Assembly (NCBI GenBank): GCA_964385305.1
Contig: CAYLOP010000024.1
Span: 1 to 28,132, forward strand
Source: CAYLOP01 sp964385305
GTDB taxonomy: Bacteria; Chloroflexota; Anaerolineae; Anaerolineales; E44-bin32
Direction: 5' to 3'
DNA length: 28,132 nt
Shown here: positions 16,563 through 23,931 of the stretch, piece after piece
Position numbering within the stretch: the stretch's first letter is position 1
Layout: every line of letters begins with the position of its first letter
Translations under genes and position numbers: made by a program
Notes under the pieces: generated by a model
Told to the model about the DNA's origin: nothing
Databases searched by the model: none
What the model saw: only the letters and a program-made list of their open reading frames with translations

Positions 16563-16782
16563 TGAGGTGTGGGGAAAGGGGAGGGGGGCTGTTATGCTCA
16601 TCATCGATCATTAGCCAACCGCGGACCGGATACACCGCATAGCCCGCAATACCTTTCCTCGATCCAACCTTTTCCTCCAAACGTTTCTCCGCAAGGTAGT
16701 TGAAGAAATCCGCACGTCGCAAGGAAGCCAAGGTTAGCCCGCCGAGCAAACCGCACAAGGCGCCGAAAATTACAAACCCCAA
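16537..16782 (-). CDS. Doubtful small membrane protein or gene remnant
   Basis: An 81-codon frame starting at TTG 16782 encodes a hydrophobic segment (GFVIFGALCGLLGGLTLASL) followed by a charged, soluble-looking part (FFNYLAEKRLEEKVGSRKG). This pattern looks more like protein than the surrounding frames. The frame is open upstream to 16857 but has no ATG or GTG start, and no ribosome site precedes the TTG. A TATAAT hexamer (16826-16831, minus strand) lies upstream. The 3' end overlaps the end of the htrA gene by 26 bases on the opposite strand. I do not recognise a family. It may be a real small gene with a weak start, a remnant or chance. Confidence 0.25.
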   Translation of the reverse strand: MGFVIFGALCGLLGGLTLASLRRADFFNYLAEKRLEEKVGSRKGIAGYAVYPVRGWLMIDDEHNSPPPLSPHLIMVRHHPE

Positions 16783-17044
16783 GATCGCACGTAGAAGATA
16801 GAGCGCGATTAATTGGATGGATACAATTATAACGGCGCCCCCATTTGTACAAGGTTTTCATCAGAGGGATCGTTTTTGAGGGCTCCCCAAGCGAGGTTGA
16901 GAAAAAACGCGTCGGGTATGCGAGAATGTGGAACTCGAAGGGCTACTACGCGCAAGAGGGAGATGTATGCCTTTTTTTTAAACACTATGCAAATGGTGTT
17001 TGGTAAGATTCAGGTGTGCCGCTCGCAGATCATCAGGAGGGTGT
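16563..17044. other. Gene-poor gap
   Basis: Apart from the doubtful minus-strand frame and its TATAAT box, I see no gene. The stretch contains a T-run (about 16972-16979) without a stem and ends in AGGAGG (17035-17040), the ribosome site of the interrupted gene at 17045. Confidence 0.5.
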
Positions 17045-17482
17045 ATGTGGTACAACGCGATGATCCAATGGGTCCTGCAATCTCCTCTGCATACGCTACT
17101 TAGCGGGAGCACCATCTTGCTCAAATACAACGGGAGGGTGAGTGGCAAGGCGTATACCGTGCCGGTTAACTACTTCCAGGATGCTGAACGCTTGACCGTT
17201 GTCAGCTTGCGAAGCCGCACTTGGTGGCGGAATTTTCGAGAAGGCCTTCCGGTCAAAGTCATGCTCCAATGACGGGAAAGGAAAGCATTCGGAATTTCCA
17301 TTGAGGATGAGGGTGAGGTGGCTGAGCACTTGCTGCGCGTGCTAAGCGCCCACCCACAGATCGCGCGCTATTTTCATGTGGCGTTCGACGACGGCGGACG
17401 CCCAAAAGCCGAAGACATTGAACGTGAAGCCTCTTCACGGGTCATTGTTTTGGTGGACCTGGGCAGGTTTATGGAAGCATAG
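17045..17482 (+). pseudogene. DDN-like nitroreductase/quinone reductase family gene with an in-frame TGA
   Basis: ATG 17045 follows AGGAGG by 4 bases. The first 75 codons encode a protein typical of the F420-dependent DDN-like split-barrel family (SPLHTLLSGSTILLKYNGR, SGKAYTVPVNYF, RTWWRNFREGLPVKVMLQ). A TGA at 17270-17272 interrupts it. The same frame then runs another 69 codons to TAG 17480-17482 and encodes what looks like the rest of the family: GISIEDEGEVAEHLLRVLSAHP, then IARYFHVAFDDGGRPKAEDI and a final VIVLVDLGRF strand. With the TGA read through, the length (145 residues) fits the family. No frameshift is needed, so one base change (from CGA, GGA or TGG) would explain it. Many genes here end in TGA, so it should be a true stop. 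It is a fresh pseudogene, a sequencing error or, less likely, a readthrough gene. Confidence 0.8.
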
Positions 17483-17653
17483 TTTCCTTCGACCCCATAA
17501 TGGGCGTTGATGAATAAGTTGGACTGAGCGCAGCGCTCAACTGCTTCGGATCGACCATAGGGCGGGAACCGAAACCATTCCGCTTTGCGCATGGTGGGCA
17601 TTGCGCCGTGCCGTGCCTATTTACGTCGCTGCTGATGCGTTAAATTCCCCTAC

Positions 17654-17680
17654 TTGAAGATGGTATAAAGGCATTACAAT
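17654..17680 (+). promoter_or_regulatory. Possible promoter of the corrinoid operon
   Basis: TTGAAG (17654-17659) and TACAAT (17675-17680) resemble -35 and -10 boxes, but the spacer is only 15 bases. TATAAA at 17664-17669 is an alternative -10. No cobalamin riboswitch is visible between here and the start codon. Confidence 0.25.
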
Positions 17681-17735
17681 AGGGGCTGTCGTGCCCGCAG
17701 GGTGGTGCGCGAACCCTTTGGTGCTGGGAATCAGG

Positions 17736-19562
17736 ATGGCGGATCAGGAGACCAAACGCAAAGGTTATCAAATTGATCTGGAACCGATTGGCAGCCGTGT
17801 CCAGGTAGAAGATGGGTATACTCTTCTGGCAGCAGCGCAGGCAGCGGGTGTTCAACTGGTTTCCCTCTGCGGGGGAGATGGGTCATGTGGTGCTTGCCGG
17901 GTACGCGTGGCGAGCGGTATAGTTTCCCCTCCAACGACGGTTGAGAAGTCGATTTTCAGCACAAATGAAATTGACGCAGGTTGGCGCCTGGCATGCCAGA
18001 CTTATCCTGAGAGTGATGTGAAACTCGACATCCCTCAGACGTCTCTCACCACCACACAGCGATTACAACTCGAAGGGCGTGAGCCCGAGATCCCCATCGA
18101 TCCAGTGATCGTTGCCGTGGATCTGAAATTGTCACCTCCATCGTTGGATGATTTGCGTGCAGATGCTCTTCGCGTCTTAGATGCACTGAGGCAAGAAGGG
18201 ATCGACGCGGCCGAGATGCGACTTCCGGTCTTGAGAGATCTACCCGGGCAACTACGCGAATGGGACTGGCGAACGCGCGTCGCCCTCCGCCACGGTGAGG
18301 TGGCGGCATTCTTACCCACCGGCAGCGAGCTCGTGGGTCTTGCCGTCGACATTGGAACGACGAAGGTGGCCGCCTACCTTGTTGATTTAAGCTCGGGGAT
18401 AACGCTCGCAAAGTTGGGCGCGATGAACCCGCAGGTTGGTTACGGGGAAGATGTCATCAGCCGCATCGCATACGCGAACAAACACAAGGATGGTCGAGAG
18501 GTCCTGCAGCGCGTTCTGTTGGAGACCCTCAATGCGCTGGTTGCTGATTTGTGTGAATTGGCCGAGATCTCACCGGAGCAAATTGTAGATGCTGTCGTGG
18601 TCGGGAACACGGCCATGCACCACCTCTTCATTGGTCTCCCGGTCCGCCAGTTGGGTGTCTCTCCCTACGTCCCAGCGGTAGCCAAGGCGATGGATTTGCC
18701 CGTTGGGGAGGTAGGTCTGATGTTGGCGCCAGGCGCGGCCATCCATTTACCCCCCAACATAGCCGGCTTTGTGGGCGCAGATCACGTTGCGATGCTGCTT
18801 GCGAGCGGCTTTGCTGAATCCACTCCGCTCACTATGGCGATGGACATCGGCACGAACACGGAGATCAGTTTAGCGATTGATGACCGCATTTTGACATGTT
18901 CCTGCGCTTCGGGTCCGGCCTTTGAAGGCGCACATATCCGAGATGGTATGCGTGCCGCACCAGGGGCAATCGAACGTGTGCAAGTGACCGATGAGGATGT
19001 TCGAGTTCAGACGGTTGAAGGGCAGCCCGCTTTGGGGATCTGTGGCTCTGGGGTTCTCGACGCCGTCGCCGAGATGGTCAGGGTAGGCGTGTTGGACCGA
19101 AGCGGCCAGATGATGGCGACGCATCCACATGTACGTCATGTGGATGGTAAGACGGAGTTTTTGTTAGTGCCGTCGGCATTCACGGGCCATCAGCGTGATC
19201 TCTCCCTGACACGCCAGGATATCGCTGAAATTCAACTAGCCAAAGCCGCAATCAGGGCTGGCGTGGATGCGCTCCTCGAGGAAGCGGACATTCCCGATGA
19301 CGCCATTGAAGCGTTCATCATCGGAGGCGCGTTTGGGATGTACCTCGATCTGGAAAGCGCGATCCGGATTGGGATGTTGCCTGCGCTCCCTCTACAAAGA
19401 TACCAACAAGTTGGAAACGCAGCCGGGATCGGTGCAAAGCAGTTGCTTGTATCAGCTTCGCTTCGAGATAAGGCAGCCGCGATGATTCGCCGAGTTACGT
19501 ATCTCGAGTTGACGACACACCCTGGTTTTACCGATCGATATATGGATGCAATGCATTTTTAG
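17736..19562 (+). CDS. RACo-like [2Fe-2S]/ASKHA reductive activator of corrinoid proteins
   Basis: The product is 608 residues from ATG 17736; the frame opens at 17691 but the conserved part begins soon after 17736. The N-terminal plant-type [2Fe-2S] ferredoxin domain (about 10-100) has Cys45, Cys51, Cys54 (CGGDGSCGAC) and Cys87 (LACQ). After a linker domain (about 120-195) comes an actin-like ATPase part of the DUF4445/RACo type, with DIGTTK (205-210), NPQVGYGEDVISRI (231-244), a second DIGTNTEI, GPAFEGAHI and IIGGAFG. RACo-type proteins use ATP to drive reduction of inactive Co(II) corrinoid to Co(I). RamA carries 4Fe-4S clusters instead, so this is the RACo-like type. It heads the operon with the methyltransferase and the corrinoid protein, which supports the role. 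Confidence 0.93.
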   Translation: MADQETKRKGYQIDLEPIGSRVQVEDGYTLLAAAQAAGVQLVSLCGGDGSCGACRVRVASGIVSPPTTVEKSIFSTNEIDAGWRLACQTYPESDVKLDIPQTSLTTTQRLQLEGREPEIPIDPVIVAVDLKLSPPSLDDLRADALRVLDALRQEGIDAAEMRLPVLRDLPGQLREWDWRTRVALRHGEVAAFLPTGSELVGLAVDIGTTKVAAYLVDLSSGITLAKLGAMNPQVGYGEDVISRIAYANKHKDGREVLQRVLLETLNALVADLCELAEISPEQIVDAVVVGNTAMHHLFIGLPVRQLGVSPYVPAVAKAMDLPVGEVGLMLAPGAAIHLPPNIAGFVGADHVAMLLASGFAESTPLTMAMDIGTNTEISLAIDDRILTCSCASGPAFEGAHIRDGMRAAPGAIERVQVTDEDVRVQTVEGQPALGICGSGVLDAVAEMVRVGVLDRSGQMMATHPHVRHVDGKTEFLLVPSAFTGHQRDLSLTRQDIAEIQLAKAAIRAGVDALLEEADIPDDAIEAFIIGGAFGMYLDLESAIRIGMLPALPLQRYQQVGNAAGIGAKQLLVSASLRDKAAAMIRRVTYLELTTHPGFTDRYMDAMHF

Positions 19563-19623
19563 CTGCGCTCTCATCGTCCCGTTTGTGATCAGCGCGAGAT
19601 CCATTCATTCAGGAGATACACGC

Positions 19624-21087
19624 ATGCGACCAAAACTGCAACTCCTCAGCGAGGAGATGGTTACAAAGATCGTCGACGAAGCTTTCGGATTACTGATGGA
19701 CCCCGGTGTACGCGTACACAATCAGGAAGCGCTCGCATTATTGGCGGAGGCGGGTGCTGAGGTCGATCCGACCTCCCAGATTGCACGTATCCCCGAAGCC
19801 ATCGCCCGGCGGGCGCTTGAAACGGCGCCCTCGGCGTTCTGGTTGTACGATCTCGAGGGGCAACCAGCCGTGCACTATGGTGGAGACGACGTGCAATTCG
19901 ATCCGGGCTCTGCGGCGATCACCATTCTCGACGGTGAGACACAAAGACAGCGTGCTCCAGTGACGGAAGACTTTGTCAAGTTTGTCAAATTGGTGGAGAT
20001 GCTCCCCCAACTTGATGCCCAGAGCACGGCATTGATCTGTGCGGATGTACCGGAGGAGATTGGGGATCTCTACCGTCTCTACATCGCGTTGCATTTCATC
20101 CGCAAGCCGATCGTCACGGGAGCATTCCGCAAGGATACCTGGTGGACGATGAAGGACATGCTGGCCGCGAGGGTGGGTGGGGAAACCGCCCTGGCGCAAA
20201 AGCCAATCGCGGTTTTCGATGTGTGCCCCTCGCCGCCTCTCTTATGGAGCGATCTGACCTGCCAGAATCTGATCGACTGCGCGCGAGCAGGAATCCCTGC
20301 CGAGTTGGTCTCCATGCCGCTTGCGGGTGCGACGGCGCCGGTCACATTGTCGGCCGCGGTCGTACAGCATGCCGCGGAGTGCATGAGTGGTGTGACCATC
20401 GGCCAATTGGCCAAGGAAGGCTCGCCGATTGTCTGGGGTGGTTCGCCGGCGGCGTTTGATATGCGCAAAGGCACAACACCCATGGGTGCTGTAGGTACCT
20501 GGATGATCGATTGCGCCTACACACAGGTGGGAAAGTCTTTGAGCCTGCCCACGCATGCCTACCTTGGCATGACAGATACGAAAACAGTCGACGTTCAGTG
20601 TGGGTTGGAATCAGCCGGAGGCGTGATCCTGGCGGCCTTAGCGGGCGTGAACATGGTCTCGGGCGCCGGGATGATGGATTTCGAAAGCTGCCAGAGCTTC
20701 GAGAAGTTGGTGGTCGACGCCGAGATCATCGGCATGGCGAAACGCTTAATCGCCGGCGTAGAAGGCCGAGATGACCCACTCGCCCTCACACTCATGCGGA
20801 AGATGGGTCATAAGGCCGAATATCTCGCCGAGCCGCATACCCTGAAATGGTTTCAGAAGGAGTTCTATATCCCATCCGAAGTCATCGATCGGGGTTCGTA
20901 TGACGAGTGGGAGAGCACGGGCAGTAAGACCGCGCGGCAGCGGGCGAAAGCTCGGGTAGATGAATTGGTGAGCCGCTATGTCTATGAACCCATCGATGAA
21001 CAGCTACAAGAAGAATTACGCGCCATGGCGACGGCGGCAGGGGAACCCTTTGGTGTAGAAACGTTGCCGTCCCTTCCGGAAGCTTAA
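19624..21087 (+). CDS. MttB-superfamily methyltransferase without pyrrolysine
   Basis: The product is 487 residues. ATG 19624 has AGGAG 8 bases upstream; the frame extends back into the activator gene without a site. It belongs to the trimethylamine methyltransferase (MttB) family, TIM-barrel enzymes that pass a methyl group from a methylated amine or betaine to the Co(I) of a corrinoid protein. No in-frame TAG occurs and the gene ends in TAA, so it lacks the pyrrolysine of true MttB. Non-Pyl members studied elsewhere act on glycine betaine (MtgB), carnitine (MtcB), proline betaine (MtpB) or gamma-butyrobetaine (MtyB). The substrate here cannot be read from the sequence. Typical segments are the N-terminal LLxxxGV-like part (LLMDPGVRVHNQEALALL) and GSPIVWGGSPAAFDMRKGTT. 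It lies between the activator and the cognate corrinoid protein. Confidence 0.93.
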   Translation: MRPKLQLLSEEMVTKIVDEAFGLLMDPGVRVHNQEALALLAEAGAEVDPTSQIARIPEAIARRALETAPSAFWLYDLEGQPAVHYGGDDVQFDPGSAAITILDGETQRQRAPVTEDFVKFVKLVEMLPQLDAQSTALICADVPEEIGDLYRLYIALHFIRKPIVTGAFRKDTWWTMKDMLAARVGGETALAQKPIAVFDVCPSPPLLWSDLTCQNLIDCARAGIPAELVSMPLAGATAPVTLSAAVVQHAAECMSGVTIGQLAKEGSPIVWGGSPAAFDMRKGTTPMGAVGTWMIDCAYTQVGKSLSLPTHAYLGMTDTKTVDVQCGLESAGGVILAALAGVNMVSGAGMMDFESCQSFEKLVVDAEIIGMAKRLIAGVEGRDDPLALTLMRKMGHKAEYLAEPHTLKWFQKEFYIPSEVIDRGSYDEWESTGSKTARQRAKARVDELVSRYVYEPIDEQLQEELRAMATAAGEPFGVETLPSLPEA

Positions 21088-21118
21088 CCACTGCGCTATT
21101 CAATGAGGAGACAGTCGA

Positions 21119-21766
21119 ATGTCTGATGACATACTTTCAAAAATCACCGCAAGCATCGTGGAGGGCGAGCCGGAGAACACGGTCACTCTGACCCGCCATG
21201 CGCTTGAATCCAATCTAGAACCCCTGACGATTATCAATCAGGGCTTAGTACCTGGCATGAACATTGCTGGGGAGAAATTTGCGAGTGGGGAGTACTTCTT
21301 GCCACATTTGCTCATCGCCGCGAAAGGTATGCAAGGCGCGATGTCATTGCTTGAGCCTGAACTGCAGTCTGGCGGAGGTTTGTTGGAGGGAGCAGGGACC
21401 GCAGTGATCGGTACGGTTCAAGGCGATATCCACGAAATTGGGAAATCGCTTGTGGGAACGATGTTGTCCGCGAATGGCTTCCACGTGCATGACCTCGGAG
21501 TCGATGTCTCCACGGAGCAATTTTTAGAGACGGTCAAGGAAACGAACGCGGATTTATTGGGTTTATCTGCCCTGCTAACGACAACCATGGTCGTTCAACG
21601 TGAGGTGATCGAAGCCCTGATCGAATCGGGAATGCGCGAAAAAGTGAAAGTCATGGTTGGGGGAGCGCCGGTTAGTCGCGAATGGGCAAAAGAGATCGGT
21701 GCCGATGGGTATGCCGAGGATGCCATGCGTGCTGTCGAGGTGGCACGCGAGCTTATGGGGCAGTAA
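21119..21766 (+). CDS. Corrinoid (B12-binding) methyl-carrier protein, MtbC/MtgC-like
   Basis: The product is 215 residues, the normal length for such carriers. ATG 21119 has GAGGAG 8 bases upstream and lies 31 bases after the methyltransferase stop. Residues 1-90 form the helical cap domain (with LVPGMNIAGEKFASGEYFLP). The Rossmann-like B12 domain follows, with the base-off/His-on motif DIHEIG (Asp103, His105, Gly108) and GLSALLTT and VGGAP loops that hold the corrin tail. It accepts the methyl group from the MttB-like enzyme and hands it to a second methyltransferase, which is not in this window. Small hairpins follow: ATGGGGC/GCCCCAT overlapping the stop codon, and the terminator at 21845. 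Confidence 0.96.
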   Translation: MSDDILSKITASIVEGEPENTVTLTRHALESNLEPLTIINQGLVPGMNIAGEKFASGEYFLPHLLIAAKGMQGAMSLLEPELQSGGGLLEGAGTAVIGTVQGDIHEIGKSLVGTMLSANGFHVHDLGVDVSTEQFLETVKETNADLLGLSALLTTTMVVQREVIEALIESGMREKVKVMVGGAPVSREWAKEIGADGYAEDAMRAVEVARELMGQ

Positions 21767-21844
21767 CCGCCCCATTCCTACTTTGGGATCCTGGCGGGGT
21801 GAAAGGGCACGCCATTCTCTTGCCAAGCGCAGTACATGGAATCG

Positions 21845-21883
21845 AATCGCCTCACCGATCTAAGGGTGAGGCGATTATTATCA
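21845..21883 (+). terminator. Terminator between the corrinoid operon and the convergent LiaF-like operon
   Basis: A perfect 12-bp stem (AATCGCCTCACC, 21845-21856, with its complement at 21865-21876) has an 8-base loop. ATTATTA follows on the plus strand, a weak U-tract. Lying between convergent units, it may stop transcription from both sides. Confidence 0.6.
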
Positions 21884-21978
21884 CCGCAAATCCTATCGCT
21901 CATGCACTTCAATCGCGAAGGCCATATTGAAGGATAGGAAGCGATGCCAATTGAATGTAAGATCGATTCCTTGTCGCT

Positions 21979-22986
21979 TTATTGTATGTTCAGATCTCCC
22001 ACGCCGCCTTCGAACGTAATGGTGGTTTTGTGGGCGGCGCTGGTGTAGTTGGATGTCTCCCATACACCCTCTTCACCAATGAAGCCTTCATCGCCAGCAC
22101 CCACGCGTATCAAATGAGATGGGACGTGTATGCTGCCTAATCCGGTTTTCGCATCCAAACGCACGGCCGCATCCATTGGAAGGGTGATGGTGACATCGCC
22201 CACGCCGCCATCGAGCGTCATTTCGATATCGGCATCTGCCTCAATCTGGATCTGCACATCGCCTACACCGCTCTTAATCCTGGCTTCATACTTTAAGCCG
22301 GTAGCCGGGAGTTGGAGATCGATATCACCCACACCAGCATCTAGACTAATCCCGGATACCTGAATGTCGGAAAGATCAAGATTTGCATCCCCAACCCCAC
22401 CGGTGATGTTGAGATAGATAGGGATCGCTGTGCTCAAACCGATATCCCAACGCAGCTCTTTCTCACGGTCGATGACATCGAAAAAGCCCAGGTTGAATTC
22501 GGGTCCGCGCTCACGCAGGCTTATTTTCTTACGAGCCGTGCCGCTTGTCCGATAATCCATCGTGCCGACGTGTGTGATTTCAGTATCAAAGAGGATCTCC
22601 GGATCCATCCCGGCGCGGATGGTACTGCTCCCGAGAGATAAGTCAAGATCGATTTCGGCCGATGTGGCTTCGCCGAGAGGCTCGCTGAATCGCTCTGTCA
22701 CAACATCTTCAAGGCTGGTCGCAGTTATAGGCGGCAAGGTGAGGATCAGGGCGACCGCAACGGCAAGAACGCCCACCGCGATGATCGCACCAAAGAATGG
22801 GGAATGACGCCCTATCAGGAGATCAACTCCGACGCCGATCAACAGGATAGGCCAGTAACGCAATAGGGAAAACCAATTGCCTTGTGGGAGAAGCCCAACG
22901 TTGGCTAGGAGCCAAAGCGCGCCCACGCCGATAAGCAGGATCGGCCAGAAAAAGGAGCGGTATCGAAAAGAAGTATTGTCGTTCAT
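21979..22986 (-). CDS. LiaF/DUF5668-like membrane protein with GVGD-repeat domain
   Basis: The product is 335 residues, with ATG 22986 preceded by GGAGG at 9 bases. Two similar membrane hairpins with FFWPILLIGVGALWLL (12-27) and RYWPILLIGVGVDLLIG (43-59) plus a further segment (66-83) match the DUF5668/LiaF membrane domain. The rest is an all-beta domain of the LiaF C-terminal or 'toast-rack' kind, with GVGD at 197, 218, 240, 261 and 328 and a variant GLGS at 282. The spacing of 21-22 residues suggests one solenoid turn per repeat. LiaF proteins in Firmicutes hold back an envelope-stress kinase, but no two-component genes are present, so a regulatory role is only a guess. The gene starts 4 bases after another membrane protein of related type. 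Confidence 0.82.
   Translation of the reverse strand: MNDNTSFRYRSFFWPILLIGVGALWLLANVGLLPQGNWFSLLRYWPILLIGVGVDLLIGRHSPFFGAIIAVGVLAVAVALILTLPPITATSLEDVVTERFSEPLGEATSAEIDLDLSLGSSTIRAGMDPEILFDTEITHVGTMDYRTSGTARKKISLRERGPEFNLGFFDVIDREKELRWDIGLSTAIPIYLNITGGVGDANLDLSDIQVSGISLDAGVGDIDLQLPATGLKYEARIKSGVGDVQIQIEADADIEMTLDGGVGDVTITLPMDAAVRLDAKTGLGSIHVPSHLIRVGAGDEGFIGEEGVWETSNYTSAAHKTTITFEGGVGDLNIQ
21994..22398 (-). repeat. In-gene GVGD beta-solenoid repeats
   Basis: It encodes residues 197-331 of the LiaF-like protein, with GVGD-x-hydrophobic-x-hydrophobic units at 21-22 residue steps. Codons differ between units, so this is protein-level repetition and not a recent DNA duplication. Confidence 0.8.
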
Positions 22987-22990
22987 GAAT

Positions 22991-23644
22991 CTATACCTCC
23001 TCGGAAGGTTCAATTTGCTCTTGCGTGTCGCTCACGCTGCCCTCAAGGGAATCCATCGAGGACGTCTCTTCAAACGTTTCAGGAGCGGAAGAGTTGGATA
23101 CGATCTCAGGCAGGCGGATCCATCCCGCTTGCCGCAAGGTTAGATACGCGCCCGCTAGGACCATGATGATGGACCACGAGATGCGATTGAATGGTGAATT
23201 GCTGATATTTAGAAACATCTCAAAGAATATGCCCGCACTCAGGAAGATCACAAAGCCAACCTTTATGAAACCCATCCCGGTTTTTTGGAGTGCGGGGCTC
23301 ATGGTTCGGGCACCATACAAGGCGATACCCGCGCCAACAGCGGTAGGAAAGATCAATGACCAAGCGTATGCCCAACTTTCCCAGTGATCGGTGATTGCCT
23401 GGTAAAGCAAGAGGACACCAAGTGTTGTAAGAATGCTCGCAGGGATGGCCAGGCCTCCCCTTTCACTTCCGCCCGTAACCATTGCGATGAAGAAAGCCAC
23501 CCCAGGGATGATGATAAAGAAGGGCCAAAGGACCTTTAAAATTCGTATTGCCAGGATTTGATCAAGTAGCAGCATGATACCTAAGCTGATGAGCGAAAAT
23601 CCCAATATTAAGCGGAAACGATTGTTATGATCGAGATTTCTCAT
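22991..23644 (-). CDS. DUF5668-like multi-pass membrane protein
   Basis: The product is 217 residues from ATG 23644, with GGGAGG about 7 bases upstream; a GTG just before it (23647) is also possible. Six hydrophobic segments cover about 10-168, including LWPFFIIIPGVAFFIAMV, which resembles the WPxxLIxxG unit of DUF5668/LiaF membrane domains. The C-terminal 45 residues are acidic, Ser/Glu-rich and cytoplasmic or unstructured (SSAPETFEETSSMDSLEG). The downstream LiaF-like gene begins 4 bases after its stop, and its ribosome site overlaps the end of this gene, so the two are translated together and probably form a complex. Function is unknown. Confidence 0.78.
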   Translation of the reverse strand: MRNLDHNNRFRLILGFSLISLGIMLLLDQILAIRILKVLWPFFIIIPGVAFFIAMVTGGSERGGLAIPASILTTLGVLLLYQAITDHWESWAYAWSLIFPTAVGAGIALYGARTMSPALQKTGMGFIKVGFVIFLSAGIFFEMFLNISNSPFNRISWSIIMVLAGAYLTLRQAGWIRLPEIVSNSSAPETFEETSSMDSLEGSVSDTQEQIEPSEEV

Positions 23645-23931
23645 CACCTTCCCTCCCTTGAAAGATGCCGGTCTCCGTAAGGGTAGACTGAGCGTTGTTC
23701 AGGATGCACGATCAAGAACTTGTAAATGCTCATTCACTTACTCTACGCAGAAGAGGAAAATAAGTCGCGAATTTACTCATAACCAGGAGGAGATTAAAGA
23801 GCGAGGGATTGCACCTTCATGCTGAATCCCTGTTTCCCAGTTGTCCTATTTATGCTATTCTACGTGGGACCAATCTATTTCTAATGAAACTTTCCGTGAT
23901 CTCTGGAAGTACTTTATTTAAGGAGTAAACC
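23645..23931. other. Gap between divergent units
   Basis: No gene. It should contain the promoters of the minus-strand LiaF-like pair and of the plus-strand peptidase gene. No pair of hexamers is good enough to name. Confidence 0.5.

Noticed and set aside
17270..17310. The TGA read as selenocysteine with a downstream SECIS
   Set aside because: A weak GGAAA/TTTCC stem follows, but the position is not a redox site in this family and no selenium genes are visible here. A nonsense change is simpler.
17517..17542. Hairpin AGTTG...CAACT with inner AGCG/CGCT after the interrupted nitroreductase gene
   Set aside because: No T-run follows and the stems share bases with bulges, so it is not a convincing terminator.
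17483..17735. Cobalamin riboswitch before the corrinoid operon
   Set aside because: No B12-box or matching stem order was found; the AGGAGACC-like string lies inside the coding region.
19546..19623. Longer N-terminus of the MttB-like protein
   Set aside because: It overlaps the end of the activator gene, lacks a ribosome site and does not resemble the family.
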